A stretch of DNA of 64,000 nt from Geosiphon pyriformis (GCA_016748015.1 JAAOMT010000776.1:366305-430304), one strand, 5' to 3'. Counted from the first letter of the stretch, positions 1-11,700 are shown. Notes: a model not told the origin generated them from the sequence alone. Numbers and translations: made by a program.

Positions 1-635
1 TCTCTGACCCAGTTAAAGTTGAAAAAGTTCAAAACATTAGACAACCAATAAATGTTTCTAAACTATGCTCTTTTCTTGGTTTGGCTTTTTACTATCATAA
101 ATTTATTAAGAATTTCTTTAAAATCATCTTTTCTTTCAATCAACTACTCAGGAAAAATGTCAATTATTACTAAAACACTTATTAACAAAAAGCTTTTGAA
201 ATTCTGAAGGAAAAACTTGTTATTGAACCAATTCTCAAGCAACTTGATTTGGACCAACCTTTTATTCTCTACACTGATACATCTGACTATAGACTTGGTA
301 CTATTTTTTCACAAAAAAATGAAAATGGCAGAAAACATATTATAGCATATGCCAATAGATCCCTCACACCAGCAGAAAAAAACTATTCAGTTACTAAACA
401 AGAATGTTTAGCAGTAGTTTGGGCTACTAGTTACTGGGATCAATATTTTTTTGGTGTGAAATTTCTAGTAGTAACAGATCATCAAGTCTTGGTTTGGCTG
501 CATAATAAAAAGAAGCTAGAACACAAACAAATAACTTATTAGATACTTCACTTGGATAAATTTAATTATGATATTCAACACTACAAAGAAACAAATCATC
601 AAAACACTAATGCTCTCTTTAGACTTACTATCTAG
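1..635 (+). pseudogene. RT C-terminus and RNase H of element A (degenerate)
   Basis: The first 170 bases encode the end of the RT connection region (FLGLAFYYHKFIKNF), followed by the Ty3-type RNase H: LYTDTSDYRLG with the first catalytic Asp, TKQECLAVVWATSYW with the Glu region, and VVTDHQVLVWL with the next Asp. The frame ends at TAG 633-635. Nonsense codons occur near 170-185 and 539-541. Compared with copy B, the stretch around 165-190 differs by a run of G-to-A and C-to-T changes. It is a non-functional remnant of the replication enzymes that copy the element's RNA in a virus-like particle. Confidence 0.85.
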
Positions 636-696
636 TGATAATACAACTTTTCAAACCAAACCAACCTAATTATTAGTAACTTTTTCACAAACAAAC

Positions 697-2016
697 ATGA
701 TAATGGACTTGGACAACTATTCTGCCTTAATGAAATTTTTGGGTAAAGGACAATATTCACTAGAATATACTCAACAACAAAGAGAACATTTGTGCAAACA
801 ATCAAATTTCTATTTGATTCACCAGAACCAGCTATATAAAAGAAATAGAAAAGATTCTAATCATTCTTAGAGAATTATCAGATTTGAAGAAAGAGAAATT
901 GTAATATACAACATGTATACTAATCCATTAGCTGGACACTTTGGAAAAACAAAAACAATTCAAAAAATTTTAGCTTGTTATTATTGGCTTACCTTAAGAA
1001 AAGATATTGCTGAATACATCAAAATCTGTAATATCTGCCAAAAAAGAGGCAAACCAAATTACAAAGAAGATATTCATTCAATCTCTGTTAGTCAACTATT
1101 TGACCAAATTGGTATAGATGTTGTTAGACCATTAATAATAACTCTTAATAGCAATAAATATATTATTACAGCTACCAACTATTTTACAAAATAAGTAGAA
1201 ACAAGAGCCACTTCAAACCAAACAGCAGTATCAATAGCCAATTTTATTTATGAAGATATTATCTGTTATTATGGGTGCCCCAAAAAACTTTTATTTGGTA
1301 GAGAAAAAGCTTTTCTCAGTACACTGGTTAAAGAACTTTGTAGAAAAATGGGAATATGTTATAAACTTTCTTCTTCTTATTACTCTCAAACAAATGGCTT
1401 AGTAGAACATCTTAATAGAACACTATGTAAAACCCTGGCCAAAACCAGTGAAAAAACAAATTTATGAGACAAAATACTGCCTTTAGCCTTGTTTGCTTAT
1501 AGAACTGTAAATCATGACATAACAAGTTATGAACTTTTTTATCTGTTTTATGAATGCATAGCAACACTACTAATAGAAATTGACATTGAAACAATACTTT
1601 TTGAAGAAATTACAATAAAAAATTACAAAAACATTTTGCAAAGAAAACTTGGTACCATTCTTGACTTCTTGGTAGAAACACAAATAATTGCTTTTAAAAA
1701 AATAAAACAGTTCTAAGAAAAGCTTAAGAAAAAAAAAATCTATAAAATACTTTCTTTAAGTATTAGTGACTTGATATTGGAATATCATTCTGACAGAGAC
1801 AATGTCTATAATAATAAATTCTCTAGCCAATAGAAAAAACTCTTTATAGTCAACAAAGTTTTGAACAATGGTTCTTATATTCTTTAAGATAATTCTGGAA
1901 CAATCTTCAATAATTGTCTTGTTCATGGTACACAACTAAAAAAATATCATAAACGACCTGATTAATTGCCTATTGTGGTAATACTAATTCAAATAATCAG
2001 CAAAAATCAAGTATAA
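697..2016 (+). pseudogene. Integrase of element A (degenerate, no net frameshift)
   Basis: Starts at an ATG (M-I-M-D-L-D-N-Y-S), the conserved start of the family-1 integrase ORF, and runs in one frame to TAA 2014-2016 with only point nonsense codons inside. It shows the HHCC zinc region (HFGKTKTIQK..., CNICQ), the core Asp in IGIDVV, a second catalytic region reading FGREKAF where other copies have SDRGRAF (Asp lost), and NGLVEH with the catalytic Glu. The C-terminal part (DLILEYHSDRDNVY) is the usual family tail. It lies in the +1 frame relative to RNase H, 61 bases downstream. Confidence 0.85.
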
Positions 2017-2057
2017 ATAAATGTATTATTTTCAAAACAGAGATATTTTTAATCAAT

Positions 2058-2703
2058 ATGAACAATTATTTTCTGGATCAAAACATTTAAAATGTTTTCT
2101 ATACTCTCCATAAGTATTGGATTAAAAACTACCCAAATATTACTCTGACTATTGGAAAACAGATCATCATAACTAATAACAGTGGAACATATATTGTTAT
2201 TAGACCCAAGAAAACCACTACCAGAAGAGAAAAAATTGGTAGCAAAATGGATAAATATCTGTTAAAAAGTATAACAACAGCTATACTCCTATCTTCTAGT
2301 ACAATTGGAAAAACAATCTAAGAAATCTTGCCCATAGACAAAAATTTGTCATATAGAAGACAACTAAAACTCTATGGTTGCCTTGGAAAAATCATAGAGG
2401 ATATAAAACTTATGAAGAAAACAACTTCAGAGATACAGGCAGAAATTTTGGTTAGATGTTCCAAGAGTTTTAACTATTGCTAAAAAAGCCAAAACTCTAA
2501 TACAAAGATTTGGTCTCTTGGATACAAAACTCATTTTGTCTCAAGTGTTATATATCCTATTCACAAAAAACTTCAACAAACTAGTTAGCTTTGAGTTAGA
2601 TAAAACCCTTCAAATAGATTACACCATAAATAGCTTGATTTTGCAGAAGTTCAATCTCTTTAGAAAGGATAATATTATAATTGAAACTTATACTTCTTAT
2701 TAA
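2058..2703 (+). pseudogene. Family-1 ORF3 of element A (unknown function)
   Basis: Starts MNNYFLDQN, as in the intact copy in element C (218 residues), and ends YTSY-stop inside the 3' LTR. The reading frame shifts between about 2430 and 2520 and has nonsense codons. No signal peptide or membrane segment is visible, so it does not look like an envelope gene. A basic patch (KKTTTRREKIG) is followed by a helical stretch. Function is unknown; see the shared-motif finding with element F. Confidence 0.7.
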
Positions 2704-3410
2704 TTATTACATGTATTAGCCACTAATGTCATATAAATTAGCCACTCTATTTTTAGAAAGTGATCATTGACCTGATCAATGACCTGACCATTAACCTGAT
2801 TATTGACTTAATTATTGACTTAATTATTAACTTGATCAATGACCTAATCATTAACCTAATTATTGACTTGATTATTGACTACTTTTGATAACTATATAAG
2901 TGTTGAATTTCTTAGCTGTAGAAAAGTATGTAGAAATTAAGGAAATCAAATAAATAAAATAACAACTTTCATCTTAATTATTTTCTTATTGCTAATTTCT
3001 CTTTCTCTATCTTTGAATATTTAAACATCTTGGGATAAAAAATTACTTGTTGGTTATTCTTACCTTTTTCCTAAAACATATAATTGCAACATTTGAAAAT
3101 TATTGAATAAAACGTGACTGAAGAGTACATCTAATATCTAATATTGAATTCTAAGAGTGCTAACATGAGGCATAGAATTATACCAGTGTGTGTTCATTTG
3201 TTGATAGTATAGACTATCTCTTTATCTTCAGATTCCTGGTTATCTTTAGAAAAGTACAATAACTGAGATATTTTATGAGACTAATCTTGCACATTGAATT
3301 CATACTCATTTAATTCACTCTTTGAAATTGAATTCTCTTTGATTTCTTTCATTACCCTACAATCTTGTTCTCCCTTGCTATCTGTTAGCTTGTTACTCTA
3401 ACTCATAACA
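2673..3410 (+). repeat. 3' LTR of element A (LTR type 1)
   Basis: Begins TATTATAATTG (decayed TGTTATAGTTG) and ends CTCATAACA. Contains a tandem array of nine imperfect 12-bp units (consensus GACCTGATCATT) at about 2761-2885, directly followed by a TATA box TATATAAG at 2893-2900. Boundaries were fixed by comparison with the ten other type-1 LTR copies in the window. Confidence 0.85.
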
Positions 3411-4629
3411 ACATCAAAATTGTTCTTGGCATTTTTGGTGTTATTACTTTTATTAAGTTAAAGCCTGCTGGTTTATGGCAATATGCTGTGGTTTATTTCA
3501 AAGACACTTCTTCTGTCATTGCTGCTTTTATTCACTGGTCTGTGCTGGTTAAGAAAGACAATGTTAGGATTTTCTTTGTTATTAACCAAAATGATGTTAT
3601 TTTTTCAAAAAATATCTTTAAAGCTAAGTTGGTTAATCTTCCCTTTGGCTGTACTGTCTTTGAGATAAGTGATTTGGTCTTCCAAGTTGGTGGCTGTACA
3701 TGTTTCATTTTTCGCTCCTCCAAATCTTACCAACATCAATGCTTTGCTGTAGTTATCTTTGATTCCTTGGAATTTCTAAATATTGCTGTGTCAAAAACTG
3801 ATATCTTGTATAGTTGCTGCATTTGGTGGAAAACTCCTGGATGTTGCTGTGCTACAGGTATTAAAACTTGAATCATTTGGCTGTGGACTGCAAGGTATCA
3901 CCTTCTCTTTCACCCAAATTTTCTTTCAATTTTTCTGGTGGTTCTTAAGTTTTCAAACCTTCATTTGCTGGATCTAAATTTTATGCCAAAGCTGCTGCCT
4001 TTATGGTTTCTCCTATTGTTGCTACTACTGATATGGACTTGAATCTTAGTGGTTCCTCCAAAACTACAACTCTCATGTTGCCTGCTGTCTCTTCTGCTTC
4101 CAATTTTGCTGTTAAATTTAGGTTGGCTTTTTTGAAATCCCACTTTAGTAAACTGTCTGTATTGATAAAATTCTTGGTTAAATCTGTTGGTGCTTTGGTT
4201 GTATTGGTTACTAAATTGCTGTCTATTCCAACTGTCATGGATGTGTTAGTTAAAAAATATGTGGCTGGGTTGGCTAAGCAAAATAAAAACTTGGCTGCTA
4301 TTGCTTTCATAATGCAAAAAAGAATAACACGTCTTGAAAAAAAATATGAATAAATCTGCTTGAAGGATGGATCAAATAATAATAACATAGTTAATAATAA
4401 TAATAATAATGATAATGATAAAGATTTTTCAGTCTATGATAACACTTTTGATGTTATGATGCACCTATAAAAAGATTAGTCTTCCAGAATCAAATCCAGT
4501 TCTAATCAGACTGCTAAGTAAATAAGTGGTATGGTTAAGAATAGTCATAAGCTTGTTAGCATTATAAGTAAGATGTATGAATTAGATATATTTAATACAT
4601 TAGATAGCAAAAGTAGTACTAGTGTATAG
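3411..4629 (+). pseudogene. ORF1 protein of the ORF1-only LINE (C-terminal part)
   Basis: Encodes two RRM-like segments (GLWQYAVVYFKDT; VNLPFGCTVFEISDL), a decayed CCHC knuckle (one frameshift near 3850, LNHLAVDCK after it), an Ala/Ser/Leu-rich region and a basic end with Asn/Asp repeats. LINE ORF1 proteins of this kind bind the element RNA as ribonucleoprotein. The N-terminal half is missing because element A is inserted at 3410. In-frame stops are present, so it is not expressed intact. Confidence 0.7.
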
Positions 4630-4762
4630 TTAGGGCTTTTTACTTGTGGTTAGCCACATCTTGTGATTTGTATTATTGGGTGAGCTGACTTTATAAAAGC
4701 ACCACATTATTGTGAACATAACTAATAAATGACCAGTGTGGCTACACATTAACAAAAAAAAA
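3411..4762 (+). mobile_element. ORF1-only LINE-like element (+), 3' part
   Basis: Continues an ORF1 interrupted by element A, then passes straight into a 3' untranslated end and a poly(A) run at 4754-4762 with no ORF2. The last 130 bases (TTAGCCACATCTTG..., GTGGCTACACATTAAC) match the 3' end of the autonomous LINE G. Together with the complete copy at 39777-42195 this shows that the ORF1-then-tail layout is the element's real structure. The right edge abuts a type-1 LTR that starts abruptly at 4763, so this LINE is inserted in that LTR. Confidence 0.75.
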
Positions 4763-5298
4763 TTTAAAGGTAGAGGAATAGTTTATACTGTTAACAAATA
4801 ATTACACATTGGTATAATTTTATGGCTTATGTCAGCACTTTTAGAATTCAATATCAGGTATTAGATGTACTTTTCAGTTATGTTTTATTCAATAATCTTC
4901 AAATGCTACAATTACACATTTTAGGAAAAGGTAGGAAATAACCAACAAGTAATCTTTTATCCCAAGATGTTTAAATACTTGAAGATAGAAAAAAAGAAAT
5001 TAGTAATAAGAAGAAAATTGAGATGAAAGTTGTTATTTTATTTATTTAATTTCTTTGATTTCTGATATGCATTTCTACAGCTAAGAAATTTATTGCTTAT
5101 ATAGCTATTAAAAGTAGTCAATGATCAAGTCAACAACTAGGTCAATGATTAAGTCAATAATCAGGTCAATAATCAGGTCAATGATCAAGTCAATAATTAA
5201 GTTAATAATTACTATCTAAAAATAAGGTGGCTAATTATATGACATTAGTGGCTAATACATATGATAACTAATAAAAAGTATGGGTTTCAACCATAACA
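4763..5298 (-). repeat. Type-1 gypsy LTR (minus), 3' end cut by LINE
   Basis: Reverse-strand LTR: the 12-bp repeat array (about seven units) lies at 5118-5216 and the terminus reads CAACCATAACA at 5298. The left part is replaced by the ORF1-only LINE. The right flank is ATAT followed by LINE RT sequence, so this LTR, solo or the 5' LTR of an element lying to the left, was inserted in that LINE. Confidence 0.8.
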
Positions 5299-5421
5299 AT
5301 ATGATTAATACTGTTGTTGAGCATGCAAAAAAATTTGTTAATGAGACTTGGTTTACATTTCAGGACATAAAAAAGACATATAACTCAGTGGAATAGAAAC
5401 TAATGAAAGCTGCACTAAAAA
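5299..5421 (+). pseudogene. LINE reverse transcriptase fragment 1 (+)
   Basis: Encodes NTVVEHAKKFVNETWFTFQ, matching the RT of LINE G (INAVVEHAREFGNEAWFTFQ); the palm motif that follows reads DIKKTYNSVE then a stop. It is split from fragment 2 by the LINE inserted at 5422. Both fragments belong to one LINE RT, now carrying stops. Confidence 0.75.
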
Positions 5422-7060
5422 TTTTTTTTTTGTTAATGTGTAATCATGCTGGTCTTTTATTAGTTTTGCCACACTCAAAAGCATGGCTTTTTCATAAAGC
5501 CAACTTATCCAATAATCTAAATTATAAGATGTGGCTAACCACTAAGTAGTTATGTCTAACTACACGTTAGTATAACCAAAAAACCTAAAAAGTATCACAC
5601 AATTACTTAAAATACCTCTACTATCCAAAACATTAGTCAATATTTTATTACAACATTAAAATTCATCACTTATTTTAATATTGGAATTACTATTACCAAT
5701 ATCACTATTCCTTGATATTTTGTATATGCTGGTCACTTATGATGAGTTTTTCTTAACCCTGTTATCAATACTCATCAATTTTTCCCACTTAGTTTGTAAC
5801 TTACAATGTTTTTTCCATAATCTATTTCTTACTTGAGTTATTGCCTATTTACACATCTTAATTAAGATATTATTATTAATTCTCTAATCAATGTTAGCAA
5901 AAGCATTGATTCTTTCAAATTGCTTATTGATCAGTCCTTTGCATAGCAGATTTATGTTGGGTGTTAACCTAATATACTCATTAGACAAAACAACCCTCTT
6001 ACCAAAGTCCAAGATTTTATGTTTCCCTTTCACAGTTTTTGATAAGCATTGCATCCACTTATTCCTTATATTATCTATTAGTGTCTTGCCCTTTTGAATA
6101 TTCAGAAAACATTCTCAAAAGTGTTGGTTGGTTTCTACTTCTGTGTGGCATACTTTACACAAGTTGTTCATATACATTAAAAGACATCTGTTGTATAGCA
6201 CCTTCACTATTGGCAGCATATTGTGAAATGATTTCATGATAAATGTATACATTACAGAAGAACCAGCTAAGATGAATCTTAATAACATTTTACCATTCTA
6301 GTTCCACACTCTGGTTGTGCACTTCCAGTCTATCCTCTGGTCCAAAGACCCTACTGTTTTTTGTATTTTGTCATTGTCAATTCAATTCAAGACTCCTTGA
6401 ATTCCAGTTTGTTGGTTTAGAAAATGTCTAATGTTCAGATTGAATTCAACACCTTTATAAGAGAAAATATAACTGATATTCTTAGCATTGTAGGCCCACC
6501 TCACTGTGTCAAAAGCAGTAGCTTCTTTGGCTAGTTTGTTAGCCATCTCATTTTCAAATATATCAGTCTGTATAGCCACTTTGTTTATGTTAAGATCAAT
6601 TTCTTTTTCCCCTATTACTGCTTTAATTGCATTTCATATGTACCAGTTAAAAGTTTTGAGCTAATTCTTAATAGACAAGGGAAAATCTTTGAACAATCAT
6701 TTTTGAGCTGTTGACACTACTGCCTGACTATTTGTGTTCAATGTCAGTTTGCATTTGTAAGATACTGCTTCCAAAGCCAATAATACAGCTTTTGCTTTAG
6801 TTTTTGTTGATAATAATGTTCCATCAACTGCTATACCAAAGTTGGCCTCTATTTCATGTGTCACAAAAGCGGCTGCTCCTTTAGTATCCTCAGTACCAGC
6901 TTTTACCAATAAGCCATCTGTTGATATTTTTATTTCCTTTTTGAGTCTCAACTTATCTTACACATTTTTTTATTGTGGTAATAAAACATCAGAAATTTGA
7001 ATATAAATAGAGTCTCTTTGCATTATATCTAAATCATTTGGTATTTGGTTATCTATTTTG
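5422..7060 (-). mobile_element. 5'-truncated LINE (-) with 14-bp target-site duplication
   Basis: Poly(T) at 5422-5431 is the antisense tail; the LINE 3' end and the ORF2 C-terminal half follow. It is flanked by perfect copies of AGCTGCACTAAAAA at 5408-5421 and 7061-7074, the signature of target-primed reverse transcription. Removing it rejoins the host LINE RT fragments. The 5' truncation lies upstream of the RNase H domain, as is usual for LINE copies. Confidence 0.9.
5690..7060 (-). pseudogene. LINE ORF2 C-terminus: RNase H and terminal zinc region
   Basis: Reading on the minus strand: RNase H-like domain at 6951-6380 (KIST-D-G with the first Asp, LNTNSQAVVSTAQK where the usual TDSQ Asp is Asn, NEMANKLAKEA), then the C-terminal region with a weak Cys/His motif and a Leu-rich tail. 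Several stops and frame changes are present. In LINEs of the I/Tad type the RNase H removes the RNA strand during target-primed synthesis. Non-functional. Confidence 0.75.
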
Positions 7061-7398
7061 AGCTGCACTAAAAAAAATTTAGATAAACAATAAATTTACT
7101 AAGCTATTTGGCTTAATACACAACAATAAAAGCAATAAAATTATAACTGGATTTGGTTTAAGTAATAAATATTAAGTACAAAATGGACTAGATCAGAGGG
7201 AAACAAGCCTACTTATCATGTAAAAGATTTTCTATAACCTCTTATTGTGTAAAATAAAACAAACCAATTATAGTCAAGGATATAATTTAATAGCTGAATG
7301 GAAGAAATAGGACAACTAAACAAACATGCAATCCTTATTGGTATTAGTAAACTACCTTGTTTTTGTAGATGATACAGTATAGATAGCTAACTCAAGCT
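7061..7398 (+). pseudogene. LINE reverse transcriptase fragment 2 (+)
   Basis: Continues the RT of fragment 1 and reaches the catalytic palm motif C, here FVDDTV followed by a stop: the FxDD pair is intact, unlike the FIDN of LINE G. It ends abruptly at 7398 against gypsy J integrase sequence without an LTR between them, so the junction is a deletion or recombination breakpoint. Confidence 0.7.
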
Positions 7399-7926
7399 TT
7401 GTTTGCTTATAAAACTGTTAATTATGACTAAACAAGTTATGAATCTTTTTATCTGCTTTATGAACACATAATAACACTACCAATAGAAATTAACATTGAA
7501 ACAATACCTTTTAAAGAAATCACAATAGAAAATTATAAAGACATTTTGCAAAGAAGACTTGATATTATTCTTAACTCCTTGGTAAAAGCATGAATAATTG
7601 CTTTTGAAAAGATAAAACAGTTCTAAGAAAAGCTTAAGAAGAAGAAAACCTATAAAACACTTTCTTTAAGTGTTGGTAACTTGGTATTGGAATATCATTC
7701 AGATAGAAACAATGTCTATGGTAATAAATTTTCTAGCTGGTGGAAAGAATTCTTTTTAGTCAACAAAGTTTTGAACAATAGTTCTTATATTCTTCAAGAT
7801 CAATCTGAAACAATCTTCAATGATTGTCTTGTTTATGATACACAACTCAAAAAATATCATAAATGATCTGATTAGTTGTCTGTTGTGATAATACTGACTC
7901 AAATGATCAGCAAAAATCAAGTATAA
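7399..7926 (+). pseudogene. Integrase C-terminus of gypsy J
   Basis: Begins inside the integrase at the FAYKTVNYD region and runs through EKIKQF, KTYKTLSLSVG and NKVLNNSSYIL to the usual stop TAA at 7924-7926. The catalytic core is missing. It contains nonsense codons typical of C-to-T decay. Family 1 by direct similarity to the integrase of copies C, D and K in this window. Confidence 0.8.
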
Positions 7927-7967
7927 ATAAATGTATCATTCCCAAAACAGAAGTATTTTCAATTAAC

Positions 7968-8293
7968 ATGAACATTCAAAATGTCTTCTATACTTTTCAT
8001 AAATATTGGATTAAAAACTATCCAAATACTACTCTGACCATTGGAAAACAAACTACCATAATTGATAACTGTAGAACACATACTATTATTAGACTCAAGA
8101 AAACCACTACCAAAAAAGAAAAAATTGGTAGCAAAATGGATAAATATCTGTTAGAAAGTATAACAGCAGCTATACTTTCATCTTTCAACACAATTGAAAA
8201 AACAATCCAAAAATTTTTGTTTATAGACAAAAACTTGTTCTATGAAAGACAATTAAAACTCTATGATTACCTTGGTGAAATCATAAAAGATAT
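7968..8293 (+). pseudogene. ORF3 of gypsy J, N-terminal part
   Basis: Starts MNIQNVFYTFHKYW, six residues shorter at the start than copy C because the stretch encoding NYFLDQ is missing. It is open until interrupted at 8293 by the left LTR of element H. The next 60 bases of the same ORF are found at 35546-35605, after the ATAT duplication. Function unknown. Confidence 0.75.
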
Positions 8294-8678
8294 TGTTATG
8301 GATTAGAGTAACAAGCTAACAAATAGCAAGGGAGAACAAGATTGTAAGGTGATGAAAGAAATCAAAGGGAATTCAACTTCAAAGAGTGAATTGAATAAGT
8401 ATGAATTTAATATGCAAGATCAGTCTCATAAAATATCTCAGTTATTGTACTTTTCTAAAGATAACCAGAAATCTGAAGGTAAAGGAATAGTTCATACTGT
8501 CAACAAATGATTACACACTGGTATAATTCTATGCCTTATGTTAGTACTCTTAGAATTCAATATTAAGTATCAGATGTACTCTTCAGTCATGTTTATTCAA
8601 TAATTTTCAAATGTTGCAATTACACATTTCAGAAAAAAGATAAAAAATAACCAACAAGTAATCTTTTATCCCAAGATG
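8294..8678 (-). repeat. Left (3') LTR of gypsy H, cut by LINE G
   Basis: Begins TGTTATGGATTAGAG, the antisense of a type-1 LTR 3' end, and is cut at 8678 by the poly(T) of LINE G. The preceding four bases ATAT (8290-8293) are repeated at 35546-35549 after the right LTR, which pairs this LTR with 34819-35545. The subtype (AATAACCAACAAG segment) also matches the right LTR. Confidence 0.85.
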
Positions 8679-8702
8679 TTTTTTTTTTTTTCTTGTTAAT
8701 AT
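8679..8702 (-). mobile_element. 3' tail of LINE G, separated by element F
   Basis: Poly(T) 8679-8691 followed by CTTGTTAAT, the antisense end of the LINE 3' tail. The rest of the tail (ATGTGTAGCC...) resumes at 18607 after element F. Removing F rejoins TTAATGTGTAGCC, as in the other LINE 3' ends of this window. Confidence 0.85.
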
Positions 8703-9690
8703 TGTTACCAGTAGGATTTTAGCTATTAATTAGCATAAAATTACCCTTATAATTTCTATAATTAATTAGTATAATAATATCATTCAAATTATTATTTATT
8801 ATTTCATCAATTATCACATATTACGATTTAATTAAATAATCTAATTAGTATAACAAAAAGTAGAATGATCAAATTACACAATACCCTGAACTTTGTAACA
8901 TTCAAAAATTTGCCGAAATTTACAAAAATTTGCCGAAATTTGCCGAAATTTGCCGAAATCATGAATAGTTCACCCAAATTAATCAATAGTTCAGCAAAAT
9001 AACTTGTAGTCCATCAAAATATATCTTTAGTTTGCCGAAATTTGAGCAAAAAGAAAAAGTGCAAGTTCATAGACTAGTACTACAACAAGTTGTATAAAAA
9101 AAGAGCTTTTCTCTTCAAGAAAATGTATCTTACTTTAGATTTATCACTTAGAACCATTTCTACACACACAAAAAGAAATAAATATTAAATAATTCAAAAA
9201 ACCAAATTTTTTAAATTATTGCACTTAGAAAATCCCCAAAACCCAACTAACATTTTGAAATTGATTAGCTACCAATTTTAGTAAACCATTAGTGACTCCA
9301 GGCCTGGATAGAAAACATTCTCTTGATAAAATCCTATTTCTTTTACATTTTTTTATTTTTCTTTTCTTTTCTTATTATAATCATTAAGGTAGCCTACAGA
9401 CAAGATTTCTGTAGAAGAGTTGACTTTCACAACAAAGTAACTACACATTTTTAGTGAGCTTCTAGATGAGCAATTTCTGGAAAAAAGTTGATGTTTACTA
9501 CAATGTAACTATACAAAATAACTGGTACAGAATTGGCCATTCCACTCATAAGCCCAGCAGTTCAAATTATAGGAGATAATTTGAAGATAAATTCAGTTAT
9601 TGGAGGTTCAACTACTTCTAGAAAACGTGAATTTGCAACCAACAGACATTTACAACATTCAAGAAAAGAGACCAAAAACCTCTGGTAACA
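8703..9690 (+). repeat. 5' LTR of element F
   Basis: Starts TGTTACCAG and ends CTGGTAACA. U3 holds five copies of TGCCGAAAT-type repeats (8911-8960, 9031-9040) and a candidate TATA element GTATAAAA near 9093. It differs from the 3' LTR by scattered, mostly transition, changes, so the insertion is not recent. Confidence 0.9.
8905..9042 (+). promoter_or_regulatory. Repeated TTTGCCGAAA motif in U3 of element F
   Basis: TTGCCGAAA recurs five times, three of them in direct 10-bp tandem at 8931-8960 and one isolated at 9032-9040, about 55 bases before the GTATAAAA box. The 3' LTR keeps the same positions with some decay. CpG is otherwise scarce in this AT-rich sequence, so the conserved CCGA cores stand out. 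A role as transcription-factor sites is inference. Confidence 0.45.
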
Positions 9691-9692
9691 TT

Positions 9693-9710
9693 TGGTGTTC
9701 TCTTACAGAA
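9693..9710 (+). other. Primer-binding site of element F
   Basis: TGGTGTTCTCTTACAG begins two bases after the LTR end, the position of a tRNA-primed minus-strand start. TGG complements the CCA of a tRNA. The same start (TGGTGCTCC) is used by element 2 and, after a six-base gap, by family 1. I cannot name the tRNA. Confidence 0.6.
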
Positions 9711-9852
9711 ACAACACAGCAAAAACAACTTCAAAGTGGTGACCACACTAGACACAACAACTCTAAAGTATTACCAGTCAATTTACACCCACTGCAAGCA
9801 AAGATTCAACATCTCAGACGGAATTGAAGTTATCAAGAAATCAGTATACTAA

Positions 9853-11700
9853 TATATTGAAAATCACATCAACAATTATCTTTTTAGAAATTACAACATC
9901 TCAGAAGTTAGAAGCAACCTTTACAATAATTTAGTGCACTATTCACAGTTGGAAACTGAAGACCTTAACAGTGAAACACTTGCCACTTACTTTCAAAAAC
10001 TTAATTTTAACATTATCAAGTACTGTGAAGAAACATATTCAGTGCAGTCTCAATACTCTATTGATTTTGAATCAGAAACAGAAACAAGCAACAAAGGCAA
10101 ACAAAAATTGAAGCAATACTCAAGAACCACTCCAAATACTCCAATACTACCAAAAACAACTGCCAAACATTTGCAAACACCTGAACAAAAAACCAGTGTT
10201 AAATTACCACTTTCTATTACACCATTTCCAATTTCATTTGTTCAACTACAAACACCAAGTTCACTACTTAAATGTTTCTCCAGACCAGAAGATTACCAGT
10301 TACCTAGAAATCCTACTCAACAGCAGAAACCAATATCAACAAGTGCCAATATCATTAATTACTTACAAGAAAACAAAAGTAATTATTCAGAGAGTCTGGA
10401 AAGTAAAGAAACTGAATCAAAACAAAAAAAAACTACAGAAAATGAAGAAAAAATGGCAACTGCTTACATTGCAAAAATTCCAGAATTTATTGATGAAAAT
10501 AATAATACCAGTCCTCAAAAATGGCTTGACAAAGTTCAAAAAGCAGAAGATGCAAATGGTTGGATTGCAGTAAGAATGCTTAAAGCAATTCCCTACTTTC
10601 TCCAAGAAACAGCAAGAGAATGATTTGAAAATTTAGAAAAATCATTTGAAAACTGGCAAGCATTTAAATATGCTTTCTTACAACAATTTACTAACAATAA
10701 CATCTCTATTACTCTTTGCAATTGCTTTTACAATATCAAACAAGAAACATTTGAAACTGTTATGATTTATCTTAGAAGATTTAACAAACTTCTTTGACAG
10801 ATTTAACAATTGGAAACCAATGATTATTATTCTGATGCTCAGATTCTGGACCAGTTTATAGCAGGGTTAAAAGACAAACTGATTAAAAAAATCCGCCCAT
10901 ATGCTCCAGCAGACTTAGCAACTGCCATCAGACATGCAAAGAACTATGAAATGGCTATGAAAGAAGCAAACCACACCAAACTCGTCAACCTAGCTATTGG
11001 AGAAACCAGTTCAGCAGCTGAAAAGAAGATAAATCAACTCACAAATAAGGTTGAAAGCTACTTCACAAACTAACAACAACAGCAACAACAACCACAAAGA
11101 TATCAACTCCCACAATGATGCAACCAAAACAATTTTGGATCACCCTCCAACAACCAACCTCAAAATTGTCATTATTGTGGAATTCCAGGACACTGGAAAC
11201 AAGATTGTAGGAAATTACAAAGAGACCAACAAAATAGGAATAATCAACGTTACTCTTTACCACAACAATCTTATTACCAATCTTCACCACCAATCTATTA
11301 TTCACCAAGACCACAAAATCAAAACAGTTACTATCAACCAGTTCCACAACCAATGCAGCAACAATATCAGCAACCTTTACCAATTCAGCAATATCAGACA
11401 CCACCCACTTAACAATATCAAGTACCAGCAAAAAAATTGGTTCAACATAACCAATTCACACTCCAAAATCAATTGCAGAGTAACAACAACAGACTCAATC
11501 CAAATAACCAGTTGGTTCTCCGAAATTTTGGTCAGCAAAGACCCAATCACTATCACACCCAACCCAGTTATCTTACAATACCAGAGAAATCGGATTTTCA
11601 ACAAACTGCACTTTCTGAAGGTAAAGTTGCAACACCAAGATCAAACTCTTCCAACCACACCATTCTACTAGCTCAAATTGCCCAAAATGCCAATCTGTCA
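9853..11700 (+). pseudogene. Gag region of element F (capsid-like and CCHC nucleocapsid)
   Basis: Polar N-terminal region, then a Retrotrans_gag-type capsid segment (AYIAKIPEFIDENN...WLDKVQKAEDANGW; WFENLEKSF after the stop; FIAGLKDKLIKKIRPYAP), a Gln-rich stretch, and one intact zinc knuckle CHYCGIPGHWKQDC at 11167-11208, then a Gln/Asn-rich linker. The first ATG is uncertain; the frame is open from 9853, with GTG at 9934. Nonsense codons (for example TGA 10621-10623 from TGG) interrupt it, but the frame is kept through to the protease. Confidence 0.85.

Larger units (their letters stand above)
1..3410 (+). mobile_element. Ty3/gypsy family-1 element A, 5'-incomplete in the window
   Basis: Holds the end of RT, RNase H, integrase, ORF3 and a complete 3' LTR, in the usual Ty3/gypsy order; the 5' LTR, gag and protease lie left of the window. 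All reading frames carry nonsense codons, mostly CAA or CAG to TAA/TAG and TGG to TGA/TAG relative to copies B to D here. The LTR ends TAACA at 3410 and is followed directly by the middle of an ORF1-only LINE, so A is inserted in that LINE. The right flank begins ACAT, which would be the 4-bp target duplication. Confidence 0.9.

Noticed and set aside
9600-9827. Short open frame across the 5' LTR end and primer site of F
   Set aside because: It overlaps the LTR and primer-binding site and has no counterpart in the 3' LTR context; chance frame.
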